A stretch of 64,000 nucleotides of DNA from Collybia mongolica (Eukaryota > Basidiomycota > Agaricomycetes > Agaricales > Clitocybaceae). The stretch spans positions 620,001 to 684,000 of the forward strand of contig JAAXNY010000005.1 of the NCBI GenBank assembly GCA_013420905.1, in the 5' to 3' direction. The position numbers were made by a program, and so were the translations under genes. Shown here one piece after another: positions 1-10,550 of the stretch. Positions within the stretch are counted from its first letter, which is position 1, and the number at the start of each line of letters is the position of its first letter. The notes below the pieces were generated by a model. That model was not told the DNA's origin. It made no database searches and saw nothing but the letters and a program-made list of their open reading frames with translations.

Positions 1-462
1 TTTCCTGGTAGGTGCTGCAACCGCAACCCCCCGGATATTCAGGCATTTGAACTGGATATCCTTGAACCCCTAGAAACCCCTGTTCATCGTCTCCAATACA
101 ACCACCTGCGCATCATATTTCACGCCACCAACACAAGCATGATCTGTAGGTTATGTCTGTCCGTCCCCACCAATCTTCTTCGAGAATCTGTGATTTATAC
201 CATCCTCCCAGACAAAAGAAACCTCGGAGTGTGTTTATAGTACCGGCGAGAGCCACAAGGATCGGTGATATGATGAACCATTGTGAGGATAACCATCAGG
301 ATATGTGTGATTACCTGCTCGCGATGTCAGATACACAGCTCGACAAGATGGCCCGCAAGTTAGATGCCTGTAAACAGGAGTGAGTGCAGCGGTGGGGTGA
401 CTCATATATATATTGCGCAATGTCTGCACTCTAAGAGCTGCGGTTCGGTAGGCCGGGGGAGA
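1..462. other. left-edge region without a supported gene
   Basis: This stretch lies downstream of the F-box-like gene and runs to the window edge. Short open frames occur on both strands but show no family motif, no convincing splice pattern and no coding-like composition. It may hold the end of a neighbouring gene that lies outside the window. Confidence 0.4.
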
Positions 463-1389
463 TCAGAGTGTCGACCTATGACCAGCGCTCCACACATCTT
501 TTCCCCCTCTTACTTCCTCCTCCCATTCCTCCCGAAACCCATTAGATTTCGATTCGACGATAGATACCCGCTTTCCCGCTGTCTGTTTCTCCTTTAACCA
601 GTTCTCAACTCTCAAACGATCCTTGGTCTCCACCAAGTCCATGTATATCACAACGACTAGGCGCTCGAGGGACTGATGGGTAAGTATGCGCTCTAGGGCG
701 GACAGGTCATGCGAGGGGAGCCAGAACGGCACGGAGAGATGCGTTAGACGAGTAAAATGCGAAATGGAAAAGCCTGTTTCATAGTCCTTGTTCTTCGTCA
801 ATCGGAGGTGTGTTATTTGCGAGAAAAGTGGTGTGGTCAGGTTGGGGTCTGGATCGATATACCGAGTCAAAGCCCAATCTTTTCCGTTGATGATTGTAAT
901 GTGTAGATCTCGCTTGCGGGTAACGGCGTCGTGTGACAGGATTTTTTCTTCTATCCCACTGGCCCTAGATGATGATGCGTAGACGAGCCAGAGAAGGTTA
1001 TCTGCATGGAGCGCGAGGTGGACCAAGTTGTCACATTTCTCAAAGATGGTTACTACTCTGTCCGAGACGGCTTCGATCCAGAGACTTCGGAGGACAGAGG
1101 CTGGCTGGAAGTCGTGCTGGAGGGCCTTGAAGCAGTATTTCCCAAGATAGTTGATATAATCAGAGCTCGCGTGATGGTTCTCGATAATCACAGTGGAATA
1201 AAGGTGGGGGAGCGCGAGTTCTCGAGCCCATCTCGAGACTTTGCAGAGCGCAAGGCAAAAGTGCGTAGATCGTCGTGCTGCGTAGTGAAAAACGTTGTGC
1301 ACAAGCTCTGGAGGTAGTTCTGGACACGGCACAATCGCAATCTGGGACTCTAGACCTTTTTGTAGATGATATGCCATGAGGAACGCCAA
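463..1389 (-). CDS. F-box-like protein, 308 aa, intronless
   Basis: A single uninterrupted frame of 308 codons. Near the N-terminus the stretch PELPPELVHNVFHYA, followed by a Cys/Trp-rich segment ending in LALPHLYSTVII, resembles the degenerate F-box start of the large agaricomycete F-box families. The middle has leucine-rich spacing (ITHLRLT, LTHLSVP, LERLVVV) typical of the LRR-like body of these proteins. In the family the F-box binds SKP1 in SCF ubiquitin ligases and the repeats select substrates; that role is inferred here. The C-terminus is charged. The start could be Met1 or the Met five codons later (MAYHLQ). It ends about 200 nt before the RFC1 gene and is tail-to-head with it. An LRR protein without a true F-box is the main alternative. 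Confidence 0.6.
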   Translation of the reverse strand: MAFLMAYHLQKGLESQIAIVPCPELPPELVHNVFHYAARRSTHFCLALCKVSRWARELALPHLYSTVIIENHHASSDYINYLGKYCFKALQHDFQPASVLRSLWIEAVSDRVVTIFEKCDNLVHLALHADNLLWLVYASSSRASGIEEKILSHDAVTRKRDLHITIINGKDWALTRYIDPDPNLTTPLFSQITHLRLTKNKDYETGFSISHFTRLTHLSVPFWLPSHDLSALERILTHQSLERLVVVIYMDLVETKDRLRVENWLKEKQTAGKRVSIVESKSNGFREEWEEEVRGGKDVWSAGHRSTL

Positions 1390-1587
1390 GGTTTTTGAGT
1401 ATCAGTGTTACATTTTACAGCTGGCAGACTATGATTAATTATCTCCTCGGCAAACTCCGCAAGTTGAATTTCAAAGCCATTTCATCTTCCAAGATAAAAC
1501 CACCACAACATCTAGTAGAAACGAGATGGAATTATAGAGTTCGTGTATTGATATTATGCCGAAAATCCAAGAAAATAAAGTATATGT

Positions 1588-4500
1588 CTATTTCACAGAT
1601 TTCACCGCTTTTGCCTTTGATTTGCCTTTCTTCTTCGTAGCCTTTATGAGCTTGTCGTTAGTGATGTCATCAGGGTTCTTCTGCTTGTCGTCGTCTGACA
1701 CATCGTCCACAATGTCATCCATCTAAATGGATCCAGTTAAGTTGTCGACAGAAATGGCTATGGAGCTTTTCGAACTCACATCAAAGGCTTCCTCGAGATC
1801 TGGTGCCGGCCCGGCTGCAAGTTTCTTTGGTACTTTCCCGAGATCTTGGGCTTTGTAGAAGGGTATAGGGTGCTCGGATGTGTTGTACCTGAGAAACTCT
1901 GAGAAATAACATCATATGCGACAATGGATGGCCTTACTTTCTTGTCAAAGCCGTTTTAGTAGCTGTTGAGATCTTCTTCAACACAAGGTCGTCCTTGTGG
2001 TCGTCAACCCCAAGTTCAACCACCGTGTCCCAATCTTCTTTTGACAAATAGTACTCGTCCATTCGTTCGATGACTTCGTCAACGGCACTCTACAATAGCA
2101 AGCAAGCACTTGAACAAGGGAATAAAGGTCAGATGAATGCAGGCACGTACCGATCCTTCCTCCATCAAAGGCCTCACAATATGAGGGAACAGAGCTGGAA
2201 GATACGACTGTCGAATCTCAGTCTTGTCGCCGGACACTTTGAGCCGCATCCGTATCTGAACATCAGTGAGCTGGCGATTGAGTTTGTTCTGTTTCGAATT
2301 TTGGCCTAGCCATCTGAATTGCCAGGTTCAGAACAGGCGCTGTGAAGCGGGAATAGGTAGGGAATGTACGCACTGGGGGAAGCTCATGGAATTAGGTCCT
2401 CCATAGTGAGCTCCTGTACCATAGAGAGACGAAGCAGGCCGGACCGCCGAACATACGGCATGCAGTGGCATCAGGCCCCAATGTTGCTCAGGCCTGAAAC
2501 GCGTAGATTGAGCGACAGGGACTTGGAGAGGGAAGTGATATGACTGACCCATGTATAAGAGCGTCGACTAGATCGCCATCAGAAATTGAAGAAGCGGCAC
2601 GATCCATCAATTCCAGCTCCTTTAAAGTTTTCTCGGGACCCTCGAGGCCCCGAAGCCTCGCAGGCTGCGTCTTGAGATAGTTTTCCTGAATGCTACTATT
2701 TGAGCGACAAGAACATCCTATAGTCATTCACTTTGCGTACCTGGATGAACAATGGGACGAATGAATGGTCCTGGAAATATAGTTCCATCTTGTCACCGAG
2801 AGTTTCTCGGGCCGTGGTGGAGAACAGATAGGGTCCCAACATCTTTGACGTTATGTCGAATGGGCTCATGATGGAATACTTTTCGTTCATTTTGGCACTG
2901 CGAGATGATAGTCAGCTTGGTAAGATAGTCACAATAGCAAGCAACACCTACAGACTCTTGCCCTCATCGAAGTTCATACTATCATTGGATAACCTCCACG
3001 TCGACAACATGTTGAGTACCTGCCTTATATCCGACTGAGCGCCGGTAATGAGCTGGTCAATGACATTCGCCGGGACTTTCATCTTTTCCCTGTGTACGGC
3101 TGTTAGAAAGTATGCAAGAAAAGATAAACATGGATAGTTCGTCGAACATACTTGAATGCGATCGTCAATATTCTCGACCGAACCATAGCTGCCTGTGGTC
3201 TAGATGTAGAAGAGAATGAGGCTGGAATGCCCAACTTCGATTCGAGGACCGACCTTTGGAACGTTAAACTATATGTTGTGGCTATCAGAGGCTTCATTTT
3301 CTGAGCTTGTCTGTCGTTTGCGATGCATATGATCGGGACCTATGATATAAACAGTCAGTCGTAAAAACCAAAGCTTTCTCATACAAAATTGTTTTACTTT
3401 GGACTTCTTAATCAATGCGTTCAAAGCGCCCACGCCGCCACGATCACCAGCCGACATCCCGTCCACTTCATCCATGATCAGACATGTCCTATCTGTAATA
3501 GTAACTCCAAGAGAGTTTGTATCCTATGTGCGAGTAAGCCTGTGCAACCAGAACCACGAAAACATAGGGCTCACGCTAGCACCCATGACATAGCCATCGA
3601 GGGACCTGTTGTTGATGTTCATTCCATTCTATTTGAGCAAAATGCATGAGCAACGTGTGCATCACGAAAGTAATCCGTCTTACCTCCACAAGCTTTTTAC
3701 TTCTCGCATCACTGGCGTTCAGCTCAATGGGCGTAAACCCTGCTAGCTTCGCACACAAGTGAGCGCTAGTGGTCTTGCCGATCCCTGGTGGCCCAGTAAT
3801 CATCACGGCGCGGAAAACGTTCATTCCGTTCTTCCCCGGCTTCTTGAAGTCTGACTTCAAGCTCACAGGCCTGTCATACAGATATGATCAGCCATAATCT
3901 CGAGAGACAGAAAAAGGCTAGTAAACCAATCATTGAGCCACAGCTGCAGTTTCTCGACCTGCCCTTTATTTCCACAGATCTCTTTGAGTGACTGCGGGGC
4001 ATAACGTGTAGTCCACAATTGAGAAGAGGGATCGACTATCTTCACGCTGCATCATGAGAGTAAATCATACGCCAGATATTGACCAGCGACATGTAGGCGG
4101 ACATACCTTCCCCCCGCTTCCTTCGTAGCTGCTGCCTCTTTCGCCTCTCTTTTTTCCATCTCTCGTGCCGCCTCTTTGATTGCCTGCTGCTCCTTCTCCA
4201 GCTTTTTCTTTGTCTTCTCATCCAACTTCCCATTCCCAAGGCCCTTCCGTGTCGCGATCAAATTCAGAAACTCATCTTCCGTGCATGTTCGAATTCCGTG
4301 TTTCTTGATGGCGGCGAGTTTACTGGGTCCGGCGTTGTCCCCGAGAACGACGTAATCAGTCTTGCTCGACGGTTGCCCAACGACACGTCTGAGATATCCA
4401 AATCAGCGTAAGGAAGGTGAGCGCAAGGATTGACTGACCCTCCAAATCGTTTAGCGAGGTCGATAGCTTCATCACGAGAAAAACTGCTTAGCTCTCCGGT

Positions 4501-5739
4501 GAAAACGAAGGACAGCCCTGCGAGGCAGTCCGGAGCACCATCTGGAACGTCCTTCGACCCATGTGCCACAGGGCCAGCCAACTTCGCAGCCTTTGCCGCA
4601 GCCCAGCTGGATGGAAATTGTAAGTCTTTCCAGTAAGGAATGAATCTCGACGCACTTGAACGACTTGACTGGTTTCTCTGTGGCTTCCATAGCCATGCTC
4701 TTCCCCTTCGGCTCCTCCTTTTCCTTTTCCTTCGCCTTGGCCTTGGACGACCCAGCCACGGGCTTTTTGGCAACGGGTTTGCGAGCTTTCTGAGGGATCA
4801 GTTCGTCGTCGTCGTCAGAACCAAATTCAGATGGGCTGCTCTCCCCTAGCGACTCCATCTCAAAATCCTCATCCTTCTTCTTCGCCTTGTGTTTCTGGGC
4901 CTTGGTGACCGTAGAGGGGCGTGGCTTGGGCTTTTCTGTCTTCCTAGTCACTGGTTTTGCGACAGCTGATTTCTTCTTTGGTGGAGGTGTCTCACCCTCG
5001 CTCTCGTCGCTAGACACGAGCACAGTCGGCTTCTTGCGTTTCAGCGTTGATGTGGATTTCTTAGGGGGGCGTTCGTAGTCTTCGTCGTCCTCACTATCTA
5101 CAGCAACTGGGTTTGAAACCTTAGAAGGTGAAGTCTGGGTGGTGATAAGGATAAGCTGAGTTGAGGCAGGTCAAGGCCTACCTTTTTGGTCACCGGCGTG
5201 CGTTTGGGTTTTGTTGCACGTTCCTTGGGGGGACTTTCGTCTTCTTCGCTATCTACAACAAGCGACTTTGACACCTTGGAAGGTGAAACCTAGATGATGG
5301 TGAGGATCTGCTGAGTGGAGCTAGATCAAGTAATACCTTTTTAGCCACTGGCGTTGATCTGGGATTTTTCAGTGCTTGACAATGCTTCTAAGAAGTTATA
5401 CTCACTTCGTTCCCTTCTTCTTTACGATCCTAGAGGGTAATTAGTTGACAACACCATGAAACGCGTCCCAGAAACCTACTTGTCATCGTCATCGTCACCT
5501 GAAGCATAGCTAATGTCAGATATACAGGTTTGGTGAGCAATTAGGCTCACTTATTTCAATCGCACGCTTCCGTTGTGATCCCAAGCTAGTGCTCTACGAG
5601 AAGTTAGATTCCACGGGTACCGAGCCATCTTGAAACGCACTGGCGTCGGTTGGCTTGGCTGGCCCGAAGACGAGCCTCCAAAGAACATTCTAATGTCCTT
5701 TCCACCAGACTTCACAACTTTTGTGACCTTTGTCGCCAT
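1588..5739 (-). CDS. RFC1: replication factor C subunit 1 (clamp-loader large subunit)
   Basis: Multi-exon gene for the large subunit of RFC, the nuclear AAA+ complex that loads PCNA on primer-template DNA. The N-terminus has the PIP-box-like DIRMFF, matching the DIRKFF start of animal RFC1. A long Lys/Asp/Glu-rich linker follows. The BRCT domain (about 4.3-4.6 kb) reads [13 protein letters not shown] ... RFGG, then [21 protein letters not shown]. The AAA+ core begins [16 protein letters not shown], with Walker [10 protein letters not shown] near 3.79 kb and Walker [11 protein letters not shown] near 3.46 kb. ANDRQAQK follows as sensor 1. The RFC1-specific C-terminal domain includes [12 protein letters not shown] and [12 protein letters not shown], and the tail is Lys-rich, ending KAKAVKSVK. 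The start is the first Met before the PIP box. Introns are short throughout. The N-terminal linker contains an internal tandem duplication (see findings). It shares a 390-bp promoter with the divergent p31comet-like gene. Confidence 0.93.
5064..5373. repeat. two tandem ~155-bp units inside RFC1
   Basis: Two adjacent degenerate units (about 5064-5218 and 5219-5373) share, in order, a ctatcta segment, the motif gaaggtga, an intron-like stretch with donor and acceptor, and a Val/Thr/Pro-rich exon start. Matching positions are about 155 bp apart. The units lie in the low-complexity linker between the PIP box and the BRCT domain, so each copy carries exon and intron sequence. Confidence 0.6.
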
Positions 5740-5821
5740 CCTGCACTAATAACGGCGAAACCGTATGAACTTCGAAGGCAAATGAGCGTGAACAGCTGTG
5801 ACAGCATCACATTGTGACTCG

Positions 5822-5827
5822 ACGCGT
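5822..5827. promoter_or_regulatory. MCB-type element (ACGCGT) in the RFC1/p31comet promoter
   Basis: A palindromic ACGCGT lies 83 bp upstream of the RFC1 start and about 300 bp upstream of the p31comet-like start. In yeasts, MBF binds this MluI cell-cycle box at G1/S genes, including replication factors. That it works here is inferred from the motif and the identity of RFC1. Near-palindromic CACGTG-type sites lie within 60 bp. Confidence 0.4.
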
Positions 5828-6129
5828 GCGTAGCGCAAACGCACATGCTTATGCCACACGTGGCAGACGTGAACGGAAGTCACGTGGCAAGGCGCGCCTT
5901 AACTCATGCAGGCTTGACGCTGAAATGTTTTTTTAAATCTCATTTTGTCGCCCGCGCTTATCGGATGCCTATCATCTGTCCTGAAGCTCCCCCACCATTA
6001 TCTTCACGCTCAGATGAGCTGAACTCTGCAAGAAATGGCGACAAATTCTCTCGATCAACACCGCCGCTGAACCTTGAGGCCAAACCCGAACCCGAGAAAA
6101 ATCATGATAACCAAACATGTCGCTTTCCA

Positions 6130-7310
6130 ATGGTGCGGCTAAATGTTGAGCTTGTGACAGACCTCATGGCGGCGCGGCTCGCAACGAGCTTTCTGGGACA
6201 CATTCTTTTTCTTAAGAGCCAGGTTCCATTGTGAGCGACCATATCCCTGGTTCATACAAATCTTGAGCATCTTTCAGCCCCGTCACGCAGCTGTCGCGAA
6301 TACCAAGTGGGAAGGTGAGCACTCGTTCCGCATACTGCACAAACTCACCATCGAGCATGCTTTCTAGTCGAGCGCGCGCGCAACAAAGCTACGAACGGAC
6401 CTCCTTCAGTCGTTCGATACACTGTCTTCCCATCTGAACACGACCTTCACTGCCCTCTCTACGGCCCTCGCACGCTGCTCTCAAAATCCAAAACAAGCTC
6501 AGAATGGCCAATCAGCATTCGAACCCCAAAGAGTGTACCTTGCCATTTTTGTCGGTCCAAGCATAGGATCTGCACGATCAAAAGTGATTTATGCTATCGA
6601 TGGGCTGGAAGCTAAAATCTGGGGAACTCGAAGTGATATCATCGACCCGGAAGATAGCGAAGTCGAAGATGAAGTACCTGAAGACTCTGACAGCGAGACA
6701 GACGACTCAGAGGAGATCGATAGCGAAGAAGAGGGTCATTCCGACGAGGACGACAGCGAAGGGCGCGCATCAGAGGGCGATAACTCGAGAGACGACGCAT
6801 CTACGCCGCCACAATCACGCTCGCCTACACCTCCACCATCAACTAACCATTTCGAAGAGCAAAAAGCCCTCAACACCGCTGATCGCCTTCTCTCACGTAC
6901 GCTCGCTGCCGCCGACGCAGATGGTCAAGGAATGGCAAATGAAATGTGTATGTCTCCACCTCACTCACCGTACCGGCGCGATCTAACACCCAATAGCCCC
7001 AACGCAGGTACACATTCTCATTCGTGCACCGCGCCCCTTCAATCACCCAGCATGGATTCCCCGCCAGAATGTATCTGCGTCACTCGATGGGACACTGGAC
7101 GAGTTTTTGGAAGAGTCCGGGTTAAGCCCGCGCGACGAACAAGTGAAGAGGAAGAAGGGGCAGAAGAAAAAGGCAGTGGAAGGCGTTTGGATCACATCCC
7201 GCGCCGGCTTTGCGAAATCGACACCCGAAATTGAGAGTCCACGCGACGAAGAGAATGATATGATATGGTGGAGTTGGGATGGGAAAATCGTAGGGTTTTC
7301 CGATTGGTAA
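6130..7310 (+). CDS. p31comet-like (MAD2L1-binding protein), 343 aa
   Basis: Four exons: 6130-6230, 6278-6314, 6368-6947 and 6997-7310, summing to 344 codons including the stop. The N-terminal helix (LATSFLGHILFLKSQVPFP) matches in spacing the start of animal p31comet, where a hydrophobic helix ends in QLPLP. A second block, LLQSFDTLSSHLNTTF then RVYLAIFVGP, corresponds to the animal segment that precedes the first HORMA strand. The C-terminus, MIWWSWDGKIVGFSDW, parallels the animal DYIWFQAPVTFKGF ending. The middle is a long Asp/Glu/Ser-rich insert and a Lys-rich loop. p31comet is a HORMA-fold adaptor that binds closed MAD2 and, with TRIP13, silences the spindle checkpoint; that role is inferred. 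It is divergent from RFC1. A decayed copy lies at 14.8-15.7 kb. The first exon is the least certain part. Confidence 0.62.
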
Positions 7311-7574
7311 CGGTACTCCGGAGTAGAGCCTATATCATGGAGATTATTTTCATCCGGTGTATTATCAGATTCATATCATATTAACACAGGCATCATTGAA
7401 CACGCGATCACACATACGGCCGCTACGTTCGCATCATCGTAGGGTAATCCTCTAACAGAGGGCTCCCAGACCCAAAGATAAGGGGGGCTTCGTTTAGACG
7501 TCTTCCACCCATCCGCCGATTATCGTAATCCCAGAACTTTTGTCGGACGGGCCACCACCATACAAGTTTGGCTA

Positions 7575-9297
7575 TCAACGCTTTTTCCTCTTCTGCGCTT
7601 TACCACCTTTGGCAGGTTTGTCCTTCGGTACCCAACGTTGGAATTTCTCAACAATATCTCGTTGGGATGCTTCGTCGTAACCGATACACTTCATGACCCA
7701 GACACCAATTACCTGGAAGACACAATAAGCATGGGCACTCGACAGATAACGATACCATACTTCTTTGCCCGAGTTGTACGCCTGTATGACTTCCTCTGAT
7801 GTTGTTTGGAAACCCTCCGACACTCCCTGGTCAACCTTCTCGACGGTGGGTTCACGGCGTAGAGTCTTGCGCAGTGAAACCCTTGTTCTCACACGCGCCC
7901 CCCAAATCTGCGTGCAAACCTTCTCTGACCACGTTGCCATCATCTGTATGACTTGATCAGTCTTCAAGGACTGACGGATTAGAAGATGAAACCCAATACG
8001 CTATGCGATTGGGTCTTCCATTCCGCAATCGTTAGACCGGGGGCCCTGATCAAACCGTATTGCCCAACATAGAGCCACATGTTAGCTGCAATACGGACAA
8101 AGACGCGTTGCTGCTCTGCTCTCCATTCAGCTTTGAGGTCTGGTTCAGAACACTGGAAGAAAAGCCCTGGGAACCCTGCCCTCTGTGGAGCTCTGGGATT
8201 ATAATCAAGGTTGAGGCACATAAAATCGTTGTAACCATGCTTCTCGACATTCTCCTTGGAGATTTAAGGGAACGTCTGTTGAGAATTTCCACCATATACA
8301 CTAGATAAAAAATCCCTGGTGACAGTTGCGTTCAAAAGTTCCTCATCCAAGTCTAAGGGATACTCCTTGATATTTAAATCGCCAATGCGTCGGAAGACTG
8401 TATCAAGGCTAAAGCCGAAATCACAGTCCTTCTTGACTTCTACCGTCCATACAGGCTTATACCACAATCAGTTCTGGCGCACGCATTTCGTGAGTCACAA
8501 AGGACGTACGTTCTTGTGTTCTACCTCCCGCTTGACATGTTCGAGCTTGATGTTCTGTCTTTTGGTAATGACCAACGACATGGTTGGTACCTCCACGGCT
8601 TCCATAATAATCCGCCTTCGCTTCTGAGGCCTTTCAATTGCTGATTCGAGACCTTCCGGTGTCTGAATATCGGAATCGTCAAGCCCAAGGCCCATTTCTT
8701 CAGACTTTACAATTATGGGCTGGGAGTCTTCCACTTTCCGAATATCATTCTTGATGTCTAACTTAGAATCCTCAACCCCAAGGTCTATCGGCGCAGTCCC
8801 TTTATTTGCGGACAGGAGATCTCCCGTTGTCCGAATATTACTATTGGATTCTGGTTCAGGACCCTCGACTTTGAGGTCCTTCGCGGTTCCCTCAGATTCA
8901 GAAGACTCATATTTTGGCTTCATATCTTCTTCGCTGATGTCCAAAATCTATATTAAAGTTAAGTATTAAGCTTTACCCGAGGCGAGAAGAAACTTTAATG
9001 AGTGCTTACCATATCTAGTCCCATGCTAATGTCCGGTTGACCAGCGCCGTTGTCATCTTCCTCAGATTTAAATAACTCGGAAAACCCAACATGGGCTATA
9101 TGTCCTTCAGGTTTCTTGGTGGTCCAGTTTAGCGCTGGTATCTTAACATGACCAGAATTTTTCGGTGGTGGGAGAGGGTATTTCCGTAGAACCTATTCAT
9201 TATAAAATCTCAGCGGGTAAAGAATACCTTTCGACATGCAACTCACGTCCGGCTCAACCTGTAAATTCAAGGTCACATGTGACGGCGGAACTTCCAT
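7575..9297 (-). pseudogene. DUF6697 domain protein with an in-frame stop
   Basis: Six exons can be read: 9297-9247, 9192-9010, 8947-8510, 8455-8000, 7943-7761 and 7712-7575, totalling 483 codons in one frame. An upstream in-frame TAA supports the start. The N-terminal 220 residues are acidic and disordered. The C-terminal half matches the agaricomycete DUF6697 pattern: RDFLSSVYGG, QQTFP, ISKENVEKHG, MCLNLDYNPRAPQ, GFPGLFF, a WSEKV...WG segment, RVSLRKTLRREPT, EEVIQAYNSGKE and VWVMKCIGYD. No function is established for the domain. A TAA codon at 8264-8266 falls in the frame between QQTFP and ISKEN, inside conserved sequence, and no intron removes it without deleting family residues. The product would be truncated, so the locus is probably a recent pseudogene, unless the base is a sequencing error. 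Confidence 0.7.
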
Positions 9298-9464
9298 GCA
9301 AAGGAACAGCGAATTCCTTTATTATAGTGCCCTATAAGTTCTCGTCGATGACCTCGATGGTAAAGAAGCTGAATCACAAACTGAACGAAATATAACCAAG
9401 AAGAGAAGAAAGCAGTTCGTCACGGTGGCAGGGCATTAGCCAACCGAGCCTGAAGAACCCAATA

Positions 9465-10251
9465 CAGTCGAAATCCCCTTAACCCATACCCCTCGGTGAA
9501 GGCCTCAAGGTATGGGTTATTGGAGGTTATGGGCTACTAGAATAGGTCATAAATGGCTTCGAAAATTCACGAAAAAATGCATAAAAATGGGTAATATATA
9601 TTTGTAGACTAAATAACATGAAATCTAGATAGTAGGTTCAAAATAATCAGTCATTACTGTAGGAACCATGTTTTGAGTGTCTTCAAAACGTGTCTGGCGA
9701 CCAAAAGACAGGAGAAAACCTTCTAACTTTCGTGCATAAGGCTCTTCAATCACACTAATATACCTCTCGAGAGTTGCTGCGGCCTCCAATGCGACTCTTC
9801 GTGACGGACGTGGCAGAATCTCGGCATCATCGTCATCGTCATCAGCTCCACCAACCAATTCCATATCTTCTCTGACAGCTTTTCCTTTTTGGCAAGACGG
9901 TCAAGAAGAGCTTGCCGATGCTTTTCAGTGGATCTCTTCAGCTTTGAAAGTGCATTTTTGAGGACATTCAGAGCCTTTTGAGGCTGACCCATTAGCAGAA
10001 CGAGTGTAAAATAGGTTGGAAAGGGAGAAAATATTCAAATTGTTGCCACATCAATGACATCATCAGGATTTCGCTCCCGAATAAGCACCCCACCTATGGG
10101 TTTTTCATCAAGATGACTATGGATTATGGGGTATTAGAAATGTATGGGTTTTAGGTATTTTTCTCTGCTAACCAACTCGGAAAACTCACAAATGTATGGG
10201 TTATCTAAAATTATGGGTTATAGGAGGTATGGGTTAAGGGGATTTCGACTG
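9465..10251. mobile_element. Tc1/mariner-pogo-like element with 26-bp TIRs
   Basis: The ends are inverted repeats beginning CAGTCGAAATCCCCTTAACC and continuing to CATACC; the left copy is at 9465-9490 and its reverse complement ends at 10251. A TA dinucleotide flanks each side (9463-9464 and 10252-10253), the target duplication of the Tc1/mariner superfamily. Several tatgggtt-like motifs cluster inside both ends. The 787-bp body retains only the degraded C-terminal part of a protein on the minus strand, so the element is non-autonomous. Confidence 0.8.
9625..9992 (-). pseudogene. remnant of transposase C-terminus
   Basis: Two overlapping minus-strand frames (9992-9750 and 9864-9625) form one protein if shifted by a base near 9870. 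The first reads as a basic Lys/Arg/Leu-rich helix (ALSKLKRSTEKHRQALLDRL), the second as an acidic segment (ELVGGADDDDDD) followed by a helical tail ending TDYFEPTI. No DDE catalytic core is present. The location inside perfect TIRs suggests it is the tail of the element's transposase (inference from position). The frameshift and missing N-terminus make it non-functional. Confidence 0.5.
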
Positions 10252-10550
10252 TAGTAATAAGGTTGATATCCCCGTTTGGAAACCATCAAATCTTCATCTC
10301 CAACTAGCATACCCATTACCGACTAGAACCAGTGAATGCCTAGCCATTCCGATATTGTAATCAGCGATAATCGGTTCTCGGTGCTTTGGTGGTTTTGTTA
10401 GAGAGAAACTCAGTGATAAATTTGGTAATAAATCTACCAAACCCCAGGCCCCGCCCCCAATAAAGACGGAGGGCTTTGAGGCATTTCCGAAACACACTGC
10501 AGAAATACTACATTTGAGATAACACTTCTACCTCTCCAGTCCAAAGGCAG
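10252..10550. other. spacer between the pogo-like element and hydrolase copy A
   Basis: No gene is supported here. The region is the 3' flank of hydrolase copy A. A 67-codon minus-strand frame has no recognisable motif. Confidence 0.35.

Noticed and set aside
6533..7234. Reading the p31comet gene as one long exon to 7234
   Set aside because: That frame loses the conserved C-terminal WWSWDG end; a 49-nt intron at 6948-6996 restores it and gives a length divisible by three.
8510..8520. Alternative intron using the gccag acceptor near 8475 in the DUF6697 gene
   Set aside because: It gives a 36-nt intron and an immediate stop; the 54-nt intron ending ataag keeps the frame and family sequence.
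9480..10245. Repeated tatgggtta words that recall telomere repeats
   Set aside because: The period is irregular and they sit inside a TIR-bounded element, so they are subterminal transposon motifs, not telomeric DNA.
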